A stretch of DNA of 64,000 bases from Nocardia bhagyanarayanae (GTDB lineage: Bacteria > Actinomycetota > Actinomycetes > Mycobacteriales > Mycobacteriaceae). The position numbers and the translations under genes are program-made. Positions 9,532-18,240 of the stretch are shown in pieces (the first letter of the stretch is position 1; every line of letters starts with the position of its first letter). The notes beneath the pieces are model-generated. The model had not been told where the DNA came from and searched no databases. It was given only the letters and a program-made list of their open reading frames with translations. The stretch spans positions 3,472,001 to 3,536,000 of the forward strand of contig NZ_VFPG01000001.1 in NCBI RefSeq assembly GCF_006716565.1, written 5' to 3'.

Positions 9532-10320
9532 TCAGGCCGGGTTGCGGTAGTCGGGCTTGCGCTTCGCGACGAACGCGTCCACGCCTTCCCTGCCGGTACG
9601 GCTGTTCGCCGCCGCGGCGATGAAATCGCGCTCCAAGTCCAGCTGTTCGCTCAGCGATGCTGAATTCGAATGTGCCAGCAGCGATTTGATGCTGGCGTAG
9701 GTGGAGCGCGGCCCGCGCGCCAGTTCCTGTGCGAGCGCGATCGTCTCGGCCCGCACGTCGGCGTCGGCCACCAGGCGGCTGAGGATGCCGAGCCGCACGG
9801 CCTCGTCCGCGTCCAGGACGGCGTCGGTGAGCAGGATCTCGGCGGCGCGCCCTGCGCCGACGATGCGCGGCAGCGTCCACGACATGCCGCCGTCGGGGCT
9901 CAGGCCGATGCCCGGATAGGCGGGGCGGAGCTTGGTGGACGGACCGCCGAGGGCGATGTCGGCGGCGCAGACCAGGCTCATGCCCGCGCCCGCCGCCCAG
10001 CCCTGTACCGCGGCGAGTACTGGAACGCGGGTCTTGTCGAGCGCGCGCACGAACGCGTGCAGATCCGTCGCCAAGCCGTGGATGTGGGCGGCGCGGTCCT
10101 CGGCGGCGGCGAAGCCGCGCACATTGCCGCCCGCGCAGAAGTTCGCGCCCGATCCGATGAGTACGACCGCGCCGATCTCCGGGCCGAGGTCGGTCAGCGC
10201 CGCGGTGCCCGCGGTGATTCCGGCGAAATCCATCGAGGTGCCGTTGGCGGCGGTGGCGATCGTGATCTGGAGGACGCCGTCGGTGGTCGTGACGTACTCG
10301 GTCTGCGCGGTGGAGGTCAT
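9532..10320 (-). CDS. Enoyl-CoA hydratase/isomerase (crotonase) family protein, PaaG-like
   Basis: Acyl-CoA-processing crotonase of 262 residues. The two oxyanion-hole segments are visible: GSGANFCAGGN near residue 65 and VQGWAAGAGMSLVCAADIA near residue 105. The usual first catalytic Glu of hydratases is missing from that second segment (GAGMSL rather than GGG-x-E-L), whereas an Asp follows in LSPDGGMSWTLPR. This pattern resembles PaaG-type ring-epoxide isomerases more than true hydratases; that is inference. The C-terminal VDAFVAKRKPDYRNPA is typical of the family. The ATG at 10320 begins the domain. Confidence 0.88.
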   Translation of the reverse strand: MTSTAQTEYVTTTDGVLQITIATAANGTSMDFAGITAGTAALTDLGPEIGAVVLIGSGANFCAGGNVRGFAAAEDRAAHIHGLATDLHAFVRALDKTRVPVLAAVQGWAAGAGMSLVCAADIALGGPSTKLRPAYPGIGLSPDGGMSWTLPRIVGAGRAAEILLTDAVLDADEAVRLGILSRLVADADVRAETIALAQELARGPRSTYASIKSLLAHSNSASLSEQLDLERDFIAAAANSRTGREGVDAFVAKRKPDYRNPA

Positions 10321-10369
10321 GAGGGGAACCCTATCGTTTGCTCGGGTCCGGCCTCGACGCTCGTTCCCG

Positions 10370-10894
10370 CTACCGGGTGGTTTCGGTCGCGCGCGCCGGT
10401 CGCACCATCCGCAGCTGCATGGCGATGGTGAAGTCCTCGACCTTGCGCGCGCCCTCCGGCGCGAAACCGTGCTTGCGGTAGAAGGCCTGGGCGCGCGGGT
10501 TGTCCTCGAACACCCACAGCGAGCACGACAGCTCGGGCGCGACGGCGGTGTCGAGCAGTTCGCGAGCCAGGCCTGTGCCGTACCAGTCGGCGCGCACGTA
10601 CAGGGCGTCGAGTTCGAGCGGCGCGACGGGCACCCGGTCGCGTGGCGGGCCCGCATGTGCGAAACCGACGACGAGACTCCCGACGACGGCCACGTGCGTG
10701 CGGTCGGGATGCGCGATGCGGACACGCTCGAAAGCTTCGGCCCGCCGGTCCACGTCGAAGGCGTCGAGGACGTGATCGGGAACCAGGCCGCGGTAGGCCT
10801 CACGCCAGCAGGCGATATGGCATTCGGCCAGGCCGCGGACATGTTCGGCGGCGAGTGGCGTGATCCGCCACGCTCGCGTGCTCAGCTCGGCCAT
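10370..10894 (-). CDS. GNAT family N-acetyltransferase
   Basis: Acetyl-CoA-dependent acyltransferase of 174 residues with unknown acceptor. It shows the GNAT layout: an N-terminal CHIACWREAYRGLVPD helix region, VVGFAHAG strand, LDALYVRADWYGTGLARELLD as motif A (acetyl-CoA pyrophosphate loop, here YGTGLA), and LWVFEDNPRAQAFYRKHGF as motif B, the standard tail. The ATG at 10894 was selected because the longer frame upstream lacks homology. It lies 49 bp upstream of the crotonase gene and may be co-transcribed with it. Confidence 0.85.
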   Translation of the reverse strand: MAELSTRAWRITPLAAEHVRGLAECHIACWREAYRGLVPDHVLDAFDVDRRAEAFERVRIAHPDRTHVAVVGSLVVGFAHAGPPRDRVPVAPLELDALYVRADWYGTGLARELLDTAVAPELSCSLWVFEDNPRAQAFYRKHGFAPEGARKVEDFTIAMQLRMVRPARATETTR

Positions 10895-10937
10895 GCGCTG
10901 CCTCCGGATCGTAATCTCGGAACGCCTACCGACGACG

Positions 10938-10972
10938 ACGCCCCGGCACACCCTTGTCGGGCGCCGGGGCGT
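10938..10972. terminator. Hairpin downstream of rpmB
   Basis: ACGCCCCGGC (10938-10947) is the exact inverted complement of GCCGGGGCGT (10963-10972), with a 15-base loop. It lies between the rpmB stop and the start of the GNAT gene on the same strand. No T-tract is present, as is common for actinobacterial terminators. Confidence 0.5.
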
Positions 10973-11003
10973 ATGTCTTGGTGCTGATCGACCGGCGGCC
11001 GAA

Positions 11004-11195
11004 TCAGCCGCGAACGACCTTGCCCGCCTTCAGGCAGGAGGTGCACACGTTCATGCGGCGGGTGTTGCCCGGGGCAACCTGCGCGCGCACGGTCTGGATG
11101 TTCGGGTTCCAGCGACGGTTGGTGCGCCGGTGCGAGTGCGAGACCGACTTCCCGAAGCCGGGGCCCTTGGCGCAGACGTCGCAGACGGCAGCCAT
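11004..11195 (-). CDS. rpmB: 50S ribosomal protein L28 (zinc-ribbon type)
   Basis: Structural protein of the large ribosomal subunit, 63 residues. It begins [15 protein letters not shown] and has the L28 core [16 protein letters not shown] followed by a second pair in [12 protein letters not shown]. The CxxC pairs make it the zinc-binding (C+) form. The ATG at 11195 is preceded by AAGGAG about nine bases away. The open frame extends 13 codons further upstream without homology. Zur-controlled C- paralogues exist in relatives, so this copy would be the zinc-replete one, as inference. Confidence 0.95.
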   Translation of the reverse strand: MAAVCDVCAKGPGFGKSVSHSHRRTNRRWNPNIQTVRAQVAPGNTRRMNVCTSCLKAGKVVRG

Positions 11196-11499
11196 AGTCG
11201 CGAACTCCTTCATGTCATGTGGGGACCGCCGCACAACGATGCGGCATGTCCGGAAACAATGTCGTGATGTGCCCTGCCGACTGACGTCGACCAGCGCAGG
11301 CCAGCTTCAGGCCGCACGAGCAACCCAGCAAGGGTAGCCAATGCCGCACCGATCCGCCAAACCGGGACCCGGTCGGACGGGCCGTCCCGGCCGTCGAACA
11401 CCCCGACAGCATACCGATTCGGTGTCACGCGGCCGCTGTCGGTATCGCCAGCTAACCTGGCGGACGGCGGTGATGTGCGGGCGGTGCGAAGGGAGCGAG
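11196..11499. other. Divergent intergenic region between rpmB and the FakA-like gene
   Basis: 304 bp without a convincing gene, expected to carry promoters for both flanking genes. CCGACAGC (11403-11410) can pair with GCTGTCGG (11435-11442), while the overlapping ATACCGA (11411-11417) can pair with TCGGTAT (11439-11445). The two pairings exclude each other. I see no clear -10/-35 pair. Confidence 0.4.
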
Positions 11500-13320
11500 G
11501 TGACGGTGCCGGGGCAGCGGGAGGAGATCGACGGCGCGGCGCTGCGGGACTGGAGCCGCCTCTGTCTGGACGGTCTCGAAGAGCGACGCGCGGAGATCAA
11601 CGCGCTCAATGTCTTCCCCATCGCCGACGCCGACACCGGGACCAACCTGCTCGCCACCATGCGCGCGGCGGTCCGAGCCGCCGACGCGGCGCCGGACGAA
11701 ACGAGCGCGAACCGGGTCGCCGCCGCCTTGGCGCGCGGCGCCACCGTGGGCGCGCGGGGGAACAGCGGCATTCTCCTCTCGCAGGTGCTGCGCGGCATCG
11801 CGGAAGCGACGACGGACGGGCCGCTCACCGCCGCGACGCTGCGTTCCGCCCTGCGCCGCGCCGCCGCGCTTGTCCGCGAATCGTTGAGCGACCCGGTCGA
11901 AGGCACCCTGCTCACCGTGCTGGAGTGCGCCGCCGACTGCGCGGTGAACTGCCCCGAGGACACGCTCGCCGAGGTCGCCGTCGCGGCCGCCGACGGCGCG
12001 GCCAAGGCGCTCGGCGACACCCCATCCCAGCTCGGCGTGCTACGGGCGGCCGGTGTGGTGGACGCGGGGGCGCGCGGGTTGGTGGTGCTGCTGGACGCGC
12101 TGGTCGCCGTCACCCTCGGCGACACGCCGACCAGACCCGACTACTTGCCGGGTGAATTCGCCACGGCGGCAGGCGGTTCGGACGATGCCACGGAGGTCGA
12201 CGGCGCGCACTTCGAGGTCATGTACCTGCTCACCGACACCGACCTGGCGCGCGTTACCCGCCTGCGCGAGCGCCTCGCCGAACTCGGTGATTCCGTGGTC
12301 GTGGTGGGCGACGGCAGTGGAAATTGGTCCGCGCACGTGCACTGCGCCGACGCGGGCGCGGCCGTGGAAGCCGGACTCGCGGCGGGGGTCGTGCGCGATA
12401 TCCGCATCGAAAGCTTCGCCATCACGGCACCCATCGGCCGCGATCACCTCGAAGCGCCGCGGTCCGATGAGAACCACGCCGATCGAGCCAGCGCCGATGG
12501 ATCCGATGAGAACCACGCCGATCGGGCGTGCGCCGATCGGTTCCGGTCCGATGAGAACCACGCCGGTCGGACGCGCGCCGATCGGTCCTGGACCGGCGAG
12601 AGCCACATCGATCGGCCCCGCGCTGATCGGTCCCGGAGCGGCGACAGTCACGCCGATCGGGGCCCGGCCGATCGCGGTGTGCTCGCCGTCGCCGCTGGAT
12701 CCGGCGCCGCGGCGCTGTTCGAGGCCGCTGGCGCGGTGGTGCTCGACGCGCACCCGGTGACCTCGGCCGCGCTGCTCACCGCGATCCGGCGGATGCCGCA
12801 CCGCGAGGTGCTGGTCCTACCCAACGGCGCGCTGCCCGCGCACGAACTGGTCGCCGTCGGTGTCGCCGCGCGCGACGCGCACCGCGACGTACTGCTGCTG
12901 CCGAGCGGTTCCATGGTGCAGGGCCTGGCGGCGCTGGCGGTGCACGATCGCGGCCGGATCGCCGTGGACGACGCGTTCGCGATGTCGGAGGCGGCCGCGG
13001 CCACCCGGTGGGGTTCGCTGCGCGCGGCCACCGAGCGCGCGCTGACCATGGTCGGCACCTGCGAGCCGGGCGACGGGCTCGGCCTGGTCGGCCACGACGT
13101 GGTGGTGATCGACAGCGACGTGCGCGGCGCGGCGCTGACACTGCTGGACCGGATGCTCGGCCTCGGCGGCGAATTGGTCACCCTGCTGATGGGCGTGGAC
13201 GCGCCCGCCGGGCTGGCCGAGGAGTTGAGCGCGCACATCGCACGAGGCTTCCCCGGCGTCGAGGTCGCGGTGTATTCCGGTGGCCAGCAAGGGGATCTGG
13301 CGCAGATCGGGGTGGAATGA
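11500..13320 (+). CDS. DAK2/FakA-like (DhaL-domain) kinase with a repeat insertion
   Basis: Family known from Firmicute FakA, which phosphorylates fatty acids bound to FakB; the actinobacterial substrate is not established. The N-terminal DhaL domain holds the Mg-binding motif NVFPIADADTGTNL near residues 35-48 and GARGNSGILLSQVLRG near 86-101. GVVDAGARGLVVLLDAL closes the domain. The C-terminal half (VMYLL, VLVLPNGALPAH, VTLLMGVDAPAG) matches the FakA middle and C-terminal domains. Between these lies a repetitive Asp/Arg/His-rich linker at about residues 322-391. GTG at 11500 follows AAGGGAG by about four bases. In M. tuberculosis the corresponding locus (Rv2974c/Rv2975c) also lies beside recG. 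606 residues. Confidence 0.88.
   Translation: MTVPGQREEIDGAALRDWSRLCLDGLEERRAEINALNVFPIADADTGTNLLATMRAAVRAADAAPDETSANRVAAALARGATVGARGNSGILLSQVLRGIAEATTDGPLTAATLRSALRRAAALVRESLSDPVEGTLLTVLECAADCAVNCPEDTLAEVAVAAADGAAKALGDTPSQLGVLRAAGVVDAGARGLVVLLDALVAVTLGDTPTRPDYLPGEFATAAGGSDDATEVDGAHFEVMYLLTDTDLARVTRLRERLAELGDSVVVVGDGSGNWSAHVHCADAGAAVEAGLAAGVVRDIRIESFAITAPIGRDHLEAPRSDENHADRASADGSDENHADRACADRFRSDENHAGRTRADRSWTGESHIDRPRADRSRSGDSHADRGPADRGVLAVAAGSGAAALFEAAGAVVLDAHPVTSAALLTAIRRMPHREVLVLPNGALPAHELVAVGVAARDAHRDVLLLPSGSMVQGLAALAVHDRGRIAVDDAFAMSEAAAATRWGSLRAATERALTMVGTCEPGDGLGLVGHDVVVIDSDVRGAALTLLDRMLGLGGELVTLLMGVDAPAGLAEELSAHIARGFPGVEVAVYSGGQQGDLAQIGVE
12463..12672 (+). repeat. In-frame 45-bp tandem repeats inside the FakA-like gene
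   Basis: The unit beginning TCCGATGAGAACCACGCCG recurs at 12463, 12502, 12547, 12592 and 12637; the last two are diverged. The steps are 39, 45, 45 and 45 bp, all multiples of three. Each encodes a variant of SDENHADRxxADRxR, rich in Asp, Arg and His. The block links the two halves of the protein and is probably a flexible spacer grown by slippage. Confidence 0.85.
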
Positions 13321-13345
13321 GCGAACGTAGCACGAGGGTGGAGAC

Positions 13346-15622
13346 ATGGCGACACTGAGCGATCGGCTGGACCACATCCTGGGTGCGAAGGCCGCGGATT
13401 CGCTGTCCGACGCCTTCGACATGCACACCGTCGAGGACCTGTTGCGGCACTACCCGTTGCGCTACGCCACCCAGGGCCAGCCGCTCACCGAGGAAGCGCC
13501 CGAGGACGGTTCGCACATCACCGTCATCGGCCGGATCACCAAGACCGAGCTCAAGCCGATGCGAAACCGGCGCGGGTCGCTGCTCAAGGTCTTGCTCGAC
13601 ACCGGGTCGGGACGCCCGGTCGACGTCACGTTCTTCAACGGCGACAAGGTGAAATACGTTGTCAAAGAAGGACTTCGGGCGATGATGTCGGGCACGGTGA
13701 GCTACTGGCGCCCCGGCAGCTGGAACCTCAGCCATCCCGGCTACCTGATCCTGCCCGAGACCGAGGACGATTCGGTCGGCACCTTCACCAAGGTGCGCGG
13801 CGGCGGCGATCTGCGCGGTCTGGCGCAGAGCGCGAAAGGCGCCGGGGGAGTGGATGTCTCGTTCATGGAGCGCGAGTTCATCCCGGTGTACCCGGCCACC
13901 GCGAAGGTGCAGAGCTGGGACCTGCTCGCTTGCGTGCGCCAAGTGCTCGAACAGCTCGACCCGATCGACGATCCGCTGCCGGAGGACATCCGCGAGGACC
14001 GCGCCCTCATGCCGGTCTCCGACGCGCTGCGGCTGATCCATCTGCCGGAGCGCAAAGCCGATATCGACCGCGCCAAGGACCGGCTGCGCTTCGACGAGGC
14101 GCTGGCGCTGCAACTCGTGCTCGCCGAGCGGCGCCACGAGGTCGCCGGCCGGGTCGCGCGGCCCTGCCCGCCGCGCACCGACGGCATCGCCGCGGCCTTC
14201 GACCGGCAACTGCCCTTCGAGCTCACCGCCGGTCAGCGGCAGGTGATCTCGGAGATCTCCGCCGACCTCGGCCGCACTCAGCCGATGCACCGGCTGCTGC
14301 AAGGCGAGGTCGGCTCGGGCAAGACGATCGTCGCGCTGCACGCCATGCTCCAGGTGGTCGACGCCGGTCAGCAGTGCGCGCTGCTCGCGCCGACGGAAGT
14401 CCTTGCCGCCCAGCACTATCGGTCGCTGCGCGGGATGCTGGGTGAGCTGGGCGCCGCGGGTGAGCTCGGCGCGGCGGAGCAGTCCACCCGGGTGGTGCTG
14501 GTGACCGGCTCGATGTCGGCCGCGGCGAAGAAGTCCGCGCTGCTCGAGGCCGTCACGGGCGAGGCGGGCATCGTGATCGGCACGCACGCGCTGATCCAGG
14601 ACAACGTCGAGTTCTTCGATCTCGGCATGGTGGTGGTCGACGAACAGCACCGCTTCGGCGTCGAACAGCGGGACGCGTTGCGCGCCAAGGCGAAAGCCGG
14701 GTCCAGCCCGCACCTGCTCGTGATGACCGCGACCCCGATTCCGCGCACCATCGCCATGACCACCCTCGGCGATCTGGAGACCTCCACCCTCACCGAGCTG
14801 CCCCGCGGCCGCTCGCCCATCACCTCGAAAGTCGTTCCGCGCAAACTGCATCCGAACTGGGTCGACCGGGCCTGGGAACGCATTCTCGAAGAGGTGAAAG
14901 AGGGCCGCCAAGCGTACGTGGTGTGCTCGCGCATCGGCGACGACGAGGAGAACGGCGGCTCCGGCAAGGGCCGCGGTCGCGGGAAGGCGGCCGAGGAGAA
15001 GGAGGGACCGACGACCCAGGCCGTCGTCGACGTCTTCGACATGCTGCGCGCCGGTCCGATGGCGGGCATCCGGGTCGGCCTGCTGCACGGCAGGCTGCCC
15101 TCGGACGAGAAGGACCAGGTCATGCGCGCCTTCAACGACGCGGAGATCGATGTGCTGGTGTGCACGACGGTCGTCGAGGTCGGCGTCGACGTGCCGAACG
15201 CGACGGTGATGGTGATCGTGGACGCCGACCGGTTCGGCGTCAGCCAGCTGCACCAGCTGCGCGGGCGGATCGGTCGCGGCAAGCACCCGGGCCTGTGCCT
15301 GCTCGTCACCGACGCCGCGCCCGGCGGTTCGGCAATGACCCGGCTGGAGGCGGTGGCCGCCACGACCGACGGTTTCGAACTCGCCGTGCTCGATCTGCGC
15401 CAGCGCCGCGAGGGCGACGTGCTCGGCGCGGCCCAATCCGGCACGGCAAGTTCGCTCAAGCTGCTCTCCCTGCTCGACGATCTCGAAGTCATCACCGCGG
15501 CACAGGATTTGGCCAGGCAACTGGTCGAGGCCGATCCCGGTCTCCGCGAGCACCCGGGCTTGGCGGGCATGATGCACGCCGCCGTCGACGGTGAGCGGCT
15601 GGAGTATCTGGCCAAGTCTTGA
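13346..15622 (+). CDS. recG: ATP-dependent DNA helicase RecG
   Basis: Remodels stalled forks and Holliday junctions. The 758-residue protein has the N-terminal wedge/OB region (residues about 60-150, with VIGRITKTELKPMRNRRG), then a superfamily-2 helicase core. Walker A is GEVGSGKT near residue 319, the DEQH box is VVDEQHRFG near 431, and motif III is TATPIPRT near 457. The second helicase domain carries RVGLLHGRLPSDEKD and QLHQLRGRIGRG, the RecG-specific TRG-preceding region. Residues about 545-560 form a Gly/Lys/Arg-rich loop (GGSGKGRGRGKAAEEKEG), an insertion also seen in actinobacterial homologues. It starts 25 bp after the FakA-like stop. Confidence 0.96.
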   Translation: MATLSDRLDHILGAKAADSLSDAFDMHTVEDLLRHYPLRYATQGQPLTEEAPEDGSHITVIGRITKTELKPMRNRRGSLLKVLLDTGSGRPVDVTFFNGDKVKYVVKEGLRAMMSGTVSYWRPGSWNLSHPGYLILPETEDDSVGTFTKVRGGGDLRGLAQSAKGAGGVDVSFMEREFIPVYPATAKVQSWDLLACVRQVLEQLDPIDDPLPEDIREDRALMPVSDALRLIHLPERKADIDRAKDRLRFDEALALQLVLAERRHEVAGRVARPCPPRTDGIAAAFDRQLPFELTAGQRQVISEISADLGRTQPMHRLLQGEVGSGKTIVALHAMLQVVDAGQQCALLAPTEVLAAQHYRSLRGMLGELGAAGELGAAEQSTRVVLVTGSMSAAAKKSALLEAVTGEAGIVIGTHALIQDNVEFFDLGMVVVDEQHRFGVEQRDALRAKAKAGSSPHLLVMTATPIPRTIAMTTLGDLETSTLTELPRGRSPITSKVVPRKLHPNWVDRAWERILEEVKEGRQAYVVCSRIGDDEENGGSGKGRGRGKAAEEKEGPTTQAVVDVFDMLRAGPMAGIRVGLLHGRLPSDEKDQVMRAFNDAEIDVLVCTTVVEVGVDVPNATVMVIVDADRFGVSQLHQLRGRIGRGKHPGLCLLVTDAAPGGSAMTRLEAVAATTDGFELAVLDLRQRREGDVLGAAQSGTASSLKLLSLLDDLEVITAAQDLARQLVEADPGLREHPGLAGMMHAAVDGERLEYLAKS

Positions 15623-15629
15623 CGCGAAC

Positions 15630-15658
15630 GAGGGACGGACCGCGCTGGTCCGTTCCTC
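15630..15658. terminator. Bidirectional terminator between recG and the MFS gene
   Basis: GAGGGACGGACC (15630-15641) pairs with GGTCCGTTCCTC (15647-15658) apart from one G-T position, with a five-base loop. It lies between two convergent stop codons. No long T-tract on either side. Confidence 0.75.
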
Positions 15659-15670
15659 GCTTCGATGGTG

Positions 15671-17140
15671 TTATGCCGCAAATACTTTCGGCTGGTCCTC
15701 GGCCCCGTCGGTGTCGTTCTCGCCGCGCGAGTCCGCGGTCCACAGCCCGATGATCGCCGCGGCGATCGCGATCAGGCCGCCGACCAGCAGCGCGCGCTGG
15801 AATCCGTCGGTCATCGCGTCCAGTTGCGGCTCGCCCGCCGCCAATCGCGAGGTGGTGCGGGAGGTGGCGATCGCGGTCAGTACGGCGATGCCGAGCGCGC
15901 CGCCGATCTGCTGGGCCGTGTTGAGCAGGGCGGCGGCGAGTCCGGCTTGCTCGGCGGGCACACCCGCGTTGGCGGCGGTGGTGTTCGCGACGAACACCGC
16001 GCCCGCGCCGATCGACATGACCAGCATGCCGGGCAGCAGGTGCGCCAGATAGGACCCGTCGGTCGGAATGAACGACAGCCACACGATGCCGAGCCCGGTG
16101 ATCGCCGCGCCGCCCACGATGACCGGCCGGGTGCCCACCCTGGCGAACAGCTTCGCCGAGAGGCCCGCCGCCACACCGATGGTCAGGCTGACCGGCAGAT
16201 ACGCCACGCCCGCGGTGAATTCGCCGTAGCCGAGCACCGACTGCATGTACAGCGTCACGAAGAAGAACATGGCGAGCATGCCCGCCGCGACGGTCAGGTG
16301 GGTCAGGTTCGCCGCGGCCAGACCGCGGATGCGGAAGATCGACAGGGGCACCAGCGGATCGGCCGAGCGGTGCTCGTTGACCACGAAGGCGATGAGCAGC
16401 GCCGCCGCGCCGCCGAGCAGCGCCAGCGTCGTCGCGTCGCCCCAGCCGTGGTCCGGCGCCTTCACCAGGCCGTACACCAGCAGCATCAGGCCGCCGGTGC
16501 CCAGCGCGGTGCCGAAAAGGTCGAAGCCGCCACGGATCTCGTTGCGCCGATCGTTGGGGACGAGCGCCGGGATGGCCGCGAGCACCAGCAGGCAGACCGG
16601 GGTGTTGACGTAGAACACCCAGCGCCAGCCGGGGCCTTCGGCGAGCACGCCACCGAGGAAGACGCCCGCCGCCGACGCCAGGCCCGCCGCCCCGCCCCAC
16701 ACGCTCAGCGCCGTCGTGCGGTCGGAGCCCTCGCGGAAGGTCGTGGTGAGGATGGACAGCGCGGCGGGCAGCATCAGCGCCGCGCCGACGCCCTGGGCCA
16801 GCCGCGCGCCGATCAGCAGCCCGCTGTCGTCGGCGAGTCCGCCGACCGCGGAGGCGACGGCGATGAGCAGCGTGCCCGCCACGAGCACGCGGCGACGGCC
16901 GAGCAGATCGGCGAGGCGGCCGCCGAGCAGCATCAGCCCGCCGTAGGTCAGCAGGTAGCCGCTGGTGACCCATTGCAGCGTCGACACGTCCATGCCGAGC
17001 TCGCGCTGAATGGTCGGCAGCGCGACGTTGACGATCGAGCCGTCGACGAAGTCGAGGAACGCGACCGTGCACAGCAGCGCGAGCGTGAGCTTGCCGCGGC
17101 GGGTCGCCAGATACGAAGGTGTTTCGGTCGGTGATCGCAC
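15671..17140 (-). CDS. MFS drug exporter, DHA2 (EmrB/QacA) family
   Basis: Proton-driven efflux permease, 489 residues with about 14 hydrophobic helices. Helix 1 carries the family signature LDFVDGSIVNVALPTIQREL, and the loop after helix 2 has GGRLADLLGRRRVL, the MFS motif A. VWGGAAGLASAAGVFLGG corresponds to antiporter motif C. GTG at 17140 is chosen because AAGGA lies six bases before it; the open frame continues 17 codons upstream. It is divergent from an ECF sigma factor 182 bp away, which may control it. Substrate unknown. Confidence 0.92.
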   Translation of the reverse strand: MRSPTETPSYLATRRGKLTLALLCTVAFLDFVDGSIVNVALPTIQRELGMDVSTLQWVTSGYLLTYGGLMLLGGRLADLLGRRRVLVAGTLLIAVASAVGGLADDSGLLIGARLAQGVGAALMLPAALSILTTTFREGSDRTTALSVWGGAAGLASAAGVFLGGVLAEGPGWRWVFYVNTPVCLLVLAAIPALVPNDRRNEIRGGFDLFGTALGTGGLMLLVYGLVKAPDHGWGDATTLALLGGAAALLIAFVVNEHRSADPLVPLSIFRIRGLAAANLTHLTVAAGMLAMFFFVTLYMQSVLGYGEFTAGVAYLPVSLTIGVAAGLSAKLFARVGTRPVIVGGAAITGLGIVWLSFIPTDGSYLAHLLPGMLVMSIGAGAVFVANTTAANAGVPAEQAGLAAALLNTAQQIGGALGIAVLTAIATSRTTSRLAAGEPQLDAMTDGFQRALLVGGLIAIAAAIIGLWTADSRGENDTDGAEDQPKVFAA

Positions 17141-17322
17141 TGGGGGTCCTTCTCTGCGAGTCCGGACGGTTTTCGTCCTGTCGCCAACCAAGAGCGGCGG
17201 CGCCGAGGGGAGGTGACGTCGCGAGAGTCAGATCACAGTCCGCGGCCGCGATGTCACGTTCCGCGCCTCGAAACACTCTCGGGACAGGACAGCCGCGCGA
17301 GCTTTCCGGCACAGGAGGAACG

Positions 17323-18237
17323 ATGATCGAGACCATGGAAGAACAGGCGACGGAAGTCTTCGCCGAGCATCGCGAACTGCTCTTCTCGATCGTGTACAGC
17401 ATGCTGGGCACCGTCACCGACACCGAGGACGTCCTGCAGGACACCTGGCTGGCCTGGGTATCGCGCCACCGCTCCGAGCTCGACGAGATCACCAGCCCGC
17501 GCGCGTACCTGGTGCGCATCGCGGTGAACAACGCGCTCTCGCGCCGGGAGACGCTGGCCCGTCGGCGCGAGACCTACGTCGGCCCCTGGCTGCCCGAGCC
17601 GCTGGTCGCCGACACCCCGGAGGTCAGGGACAGCGCGGACGCCGCCGAGATCGCGTTGCGGGGTGAGTCGGTGTCGCTGGCGATGCTCGTCGTTCTGGAG
17701 ACGCTCACTCCGCTGGAGCGCGCGGTGTTCGTGCTGCACGAGGTGTTCGGCTATCCGCACGCCGAGATCGGCGCGATGCTCGGCAGGGCGACCCCGGCGA
17801 TCCGCCAGCTCGCGCACCGGGCCAGGGACCACGTGCGGGCCAAGCGCCCGCGCTACCAGGCCGACGCGCGGACCCAGCGGGCGGTGACCGAGCGCTTCCT
17901 CGCCGCTCAGCTCAGCGGGGACGTGACGGGTCTGCTGGAACTGCTCGCGCCGGATGTCACGTTCCTGTCCGACGGCGGCGGCCTGCTCCGTGCGGCGCTG
18001 CGGCCCGTGCACGGACCGGACAAGGTCGCGCGCCTCCTCACCAGCCGTATGGTGCTGTCTTCCGTTCCCGACATGACGATCCGGTACGGGTGGACCAACG
18101 GCGAGCCGTCCGCGGTCGTCTGTTCCGGCGGTGCGCCGGCCGCCGTCCTGCTCTTGGACGTCGACGCCGACACCGGAAAGGTGCGCACGGTCTACGCGAT
18201 TCGCAATCCGGAGAAGCTGACCCACCTGCGCGGGTGA
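17323..18237 (+). CDS. ECF41-type RNA polymerase sigma factor (SigJ-like) with SnoaL-like domain
   Basis: Alternative sigma factor, 304 residues. Region 2 (EHRELLFSIVYSMLGTVTDTEDVLQDTWLAW) covers residues about 14-44, and region 4 (PLERAVFVLHEVFGYPHAEIGAMLGRA) covers about 128-156. A C-terminal SnoaL-like domain of about 115 residues follows, beginning RAVTERFLAAQLSGDV. This arrangement defines the ECF41 group, in which the extension replaces a separate anti-sigma factor. ATG at 17323 follows AGGAGGA. ECF41 genes usually neighbour a carboxymuconolactone decarboxylase or oxidoreductase; here the divergent neighbour is an MFS exporter and the only such decarboxylase is 28 kb away. The stop is three bases from that of the convergent prpR. 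Confidence 0.92.
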   Translation: MIETMEEQATEVFAEHRELLFSIVYSMLGTVTDTEDVLQDTWLAWVSRHRSELDEITSPRAYLVRIAVNNALSRRETLARRRETYVGPWLPEPLVADTPEVRDSADAAEIALRGESVSLAMLVVLETLTPLERAVFVLHEVFGYPHAEIGAMLGRATPAIRQLAHRARDHVRAKRPRYQADARTQRAVTERFLAAQLSGDVTGLLELLAPDVTFLSDGGGLLRAALRPVHGPDKVARLLTSRMVLSSVPDMTIRYGWTNGEPSAVVCSGGAPAAVLLLDVDADTGKVRTVYAIRNPEKLTHLRG

Positions 18238-18240
18238 GGG

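Noticed and set aside
12463..12672. Regular repeats resembling a CRISPR array
   Set aside because: The units are in frame, adjacent without unique spacers, and continue the protein; no cas genes are present.
17252..17258. TGTCACG upstream of the ECF41 sigma gene as an autoregulatory -35 element
   Set aside because: It resembles the known ECF41 -35 motif, but no CGTC -10 element is found at the expected distance.
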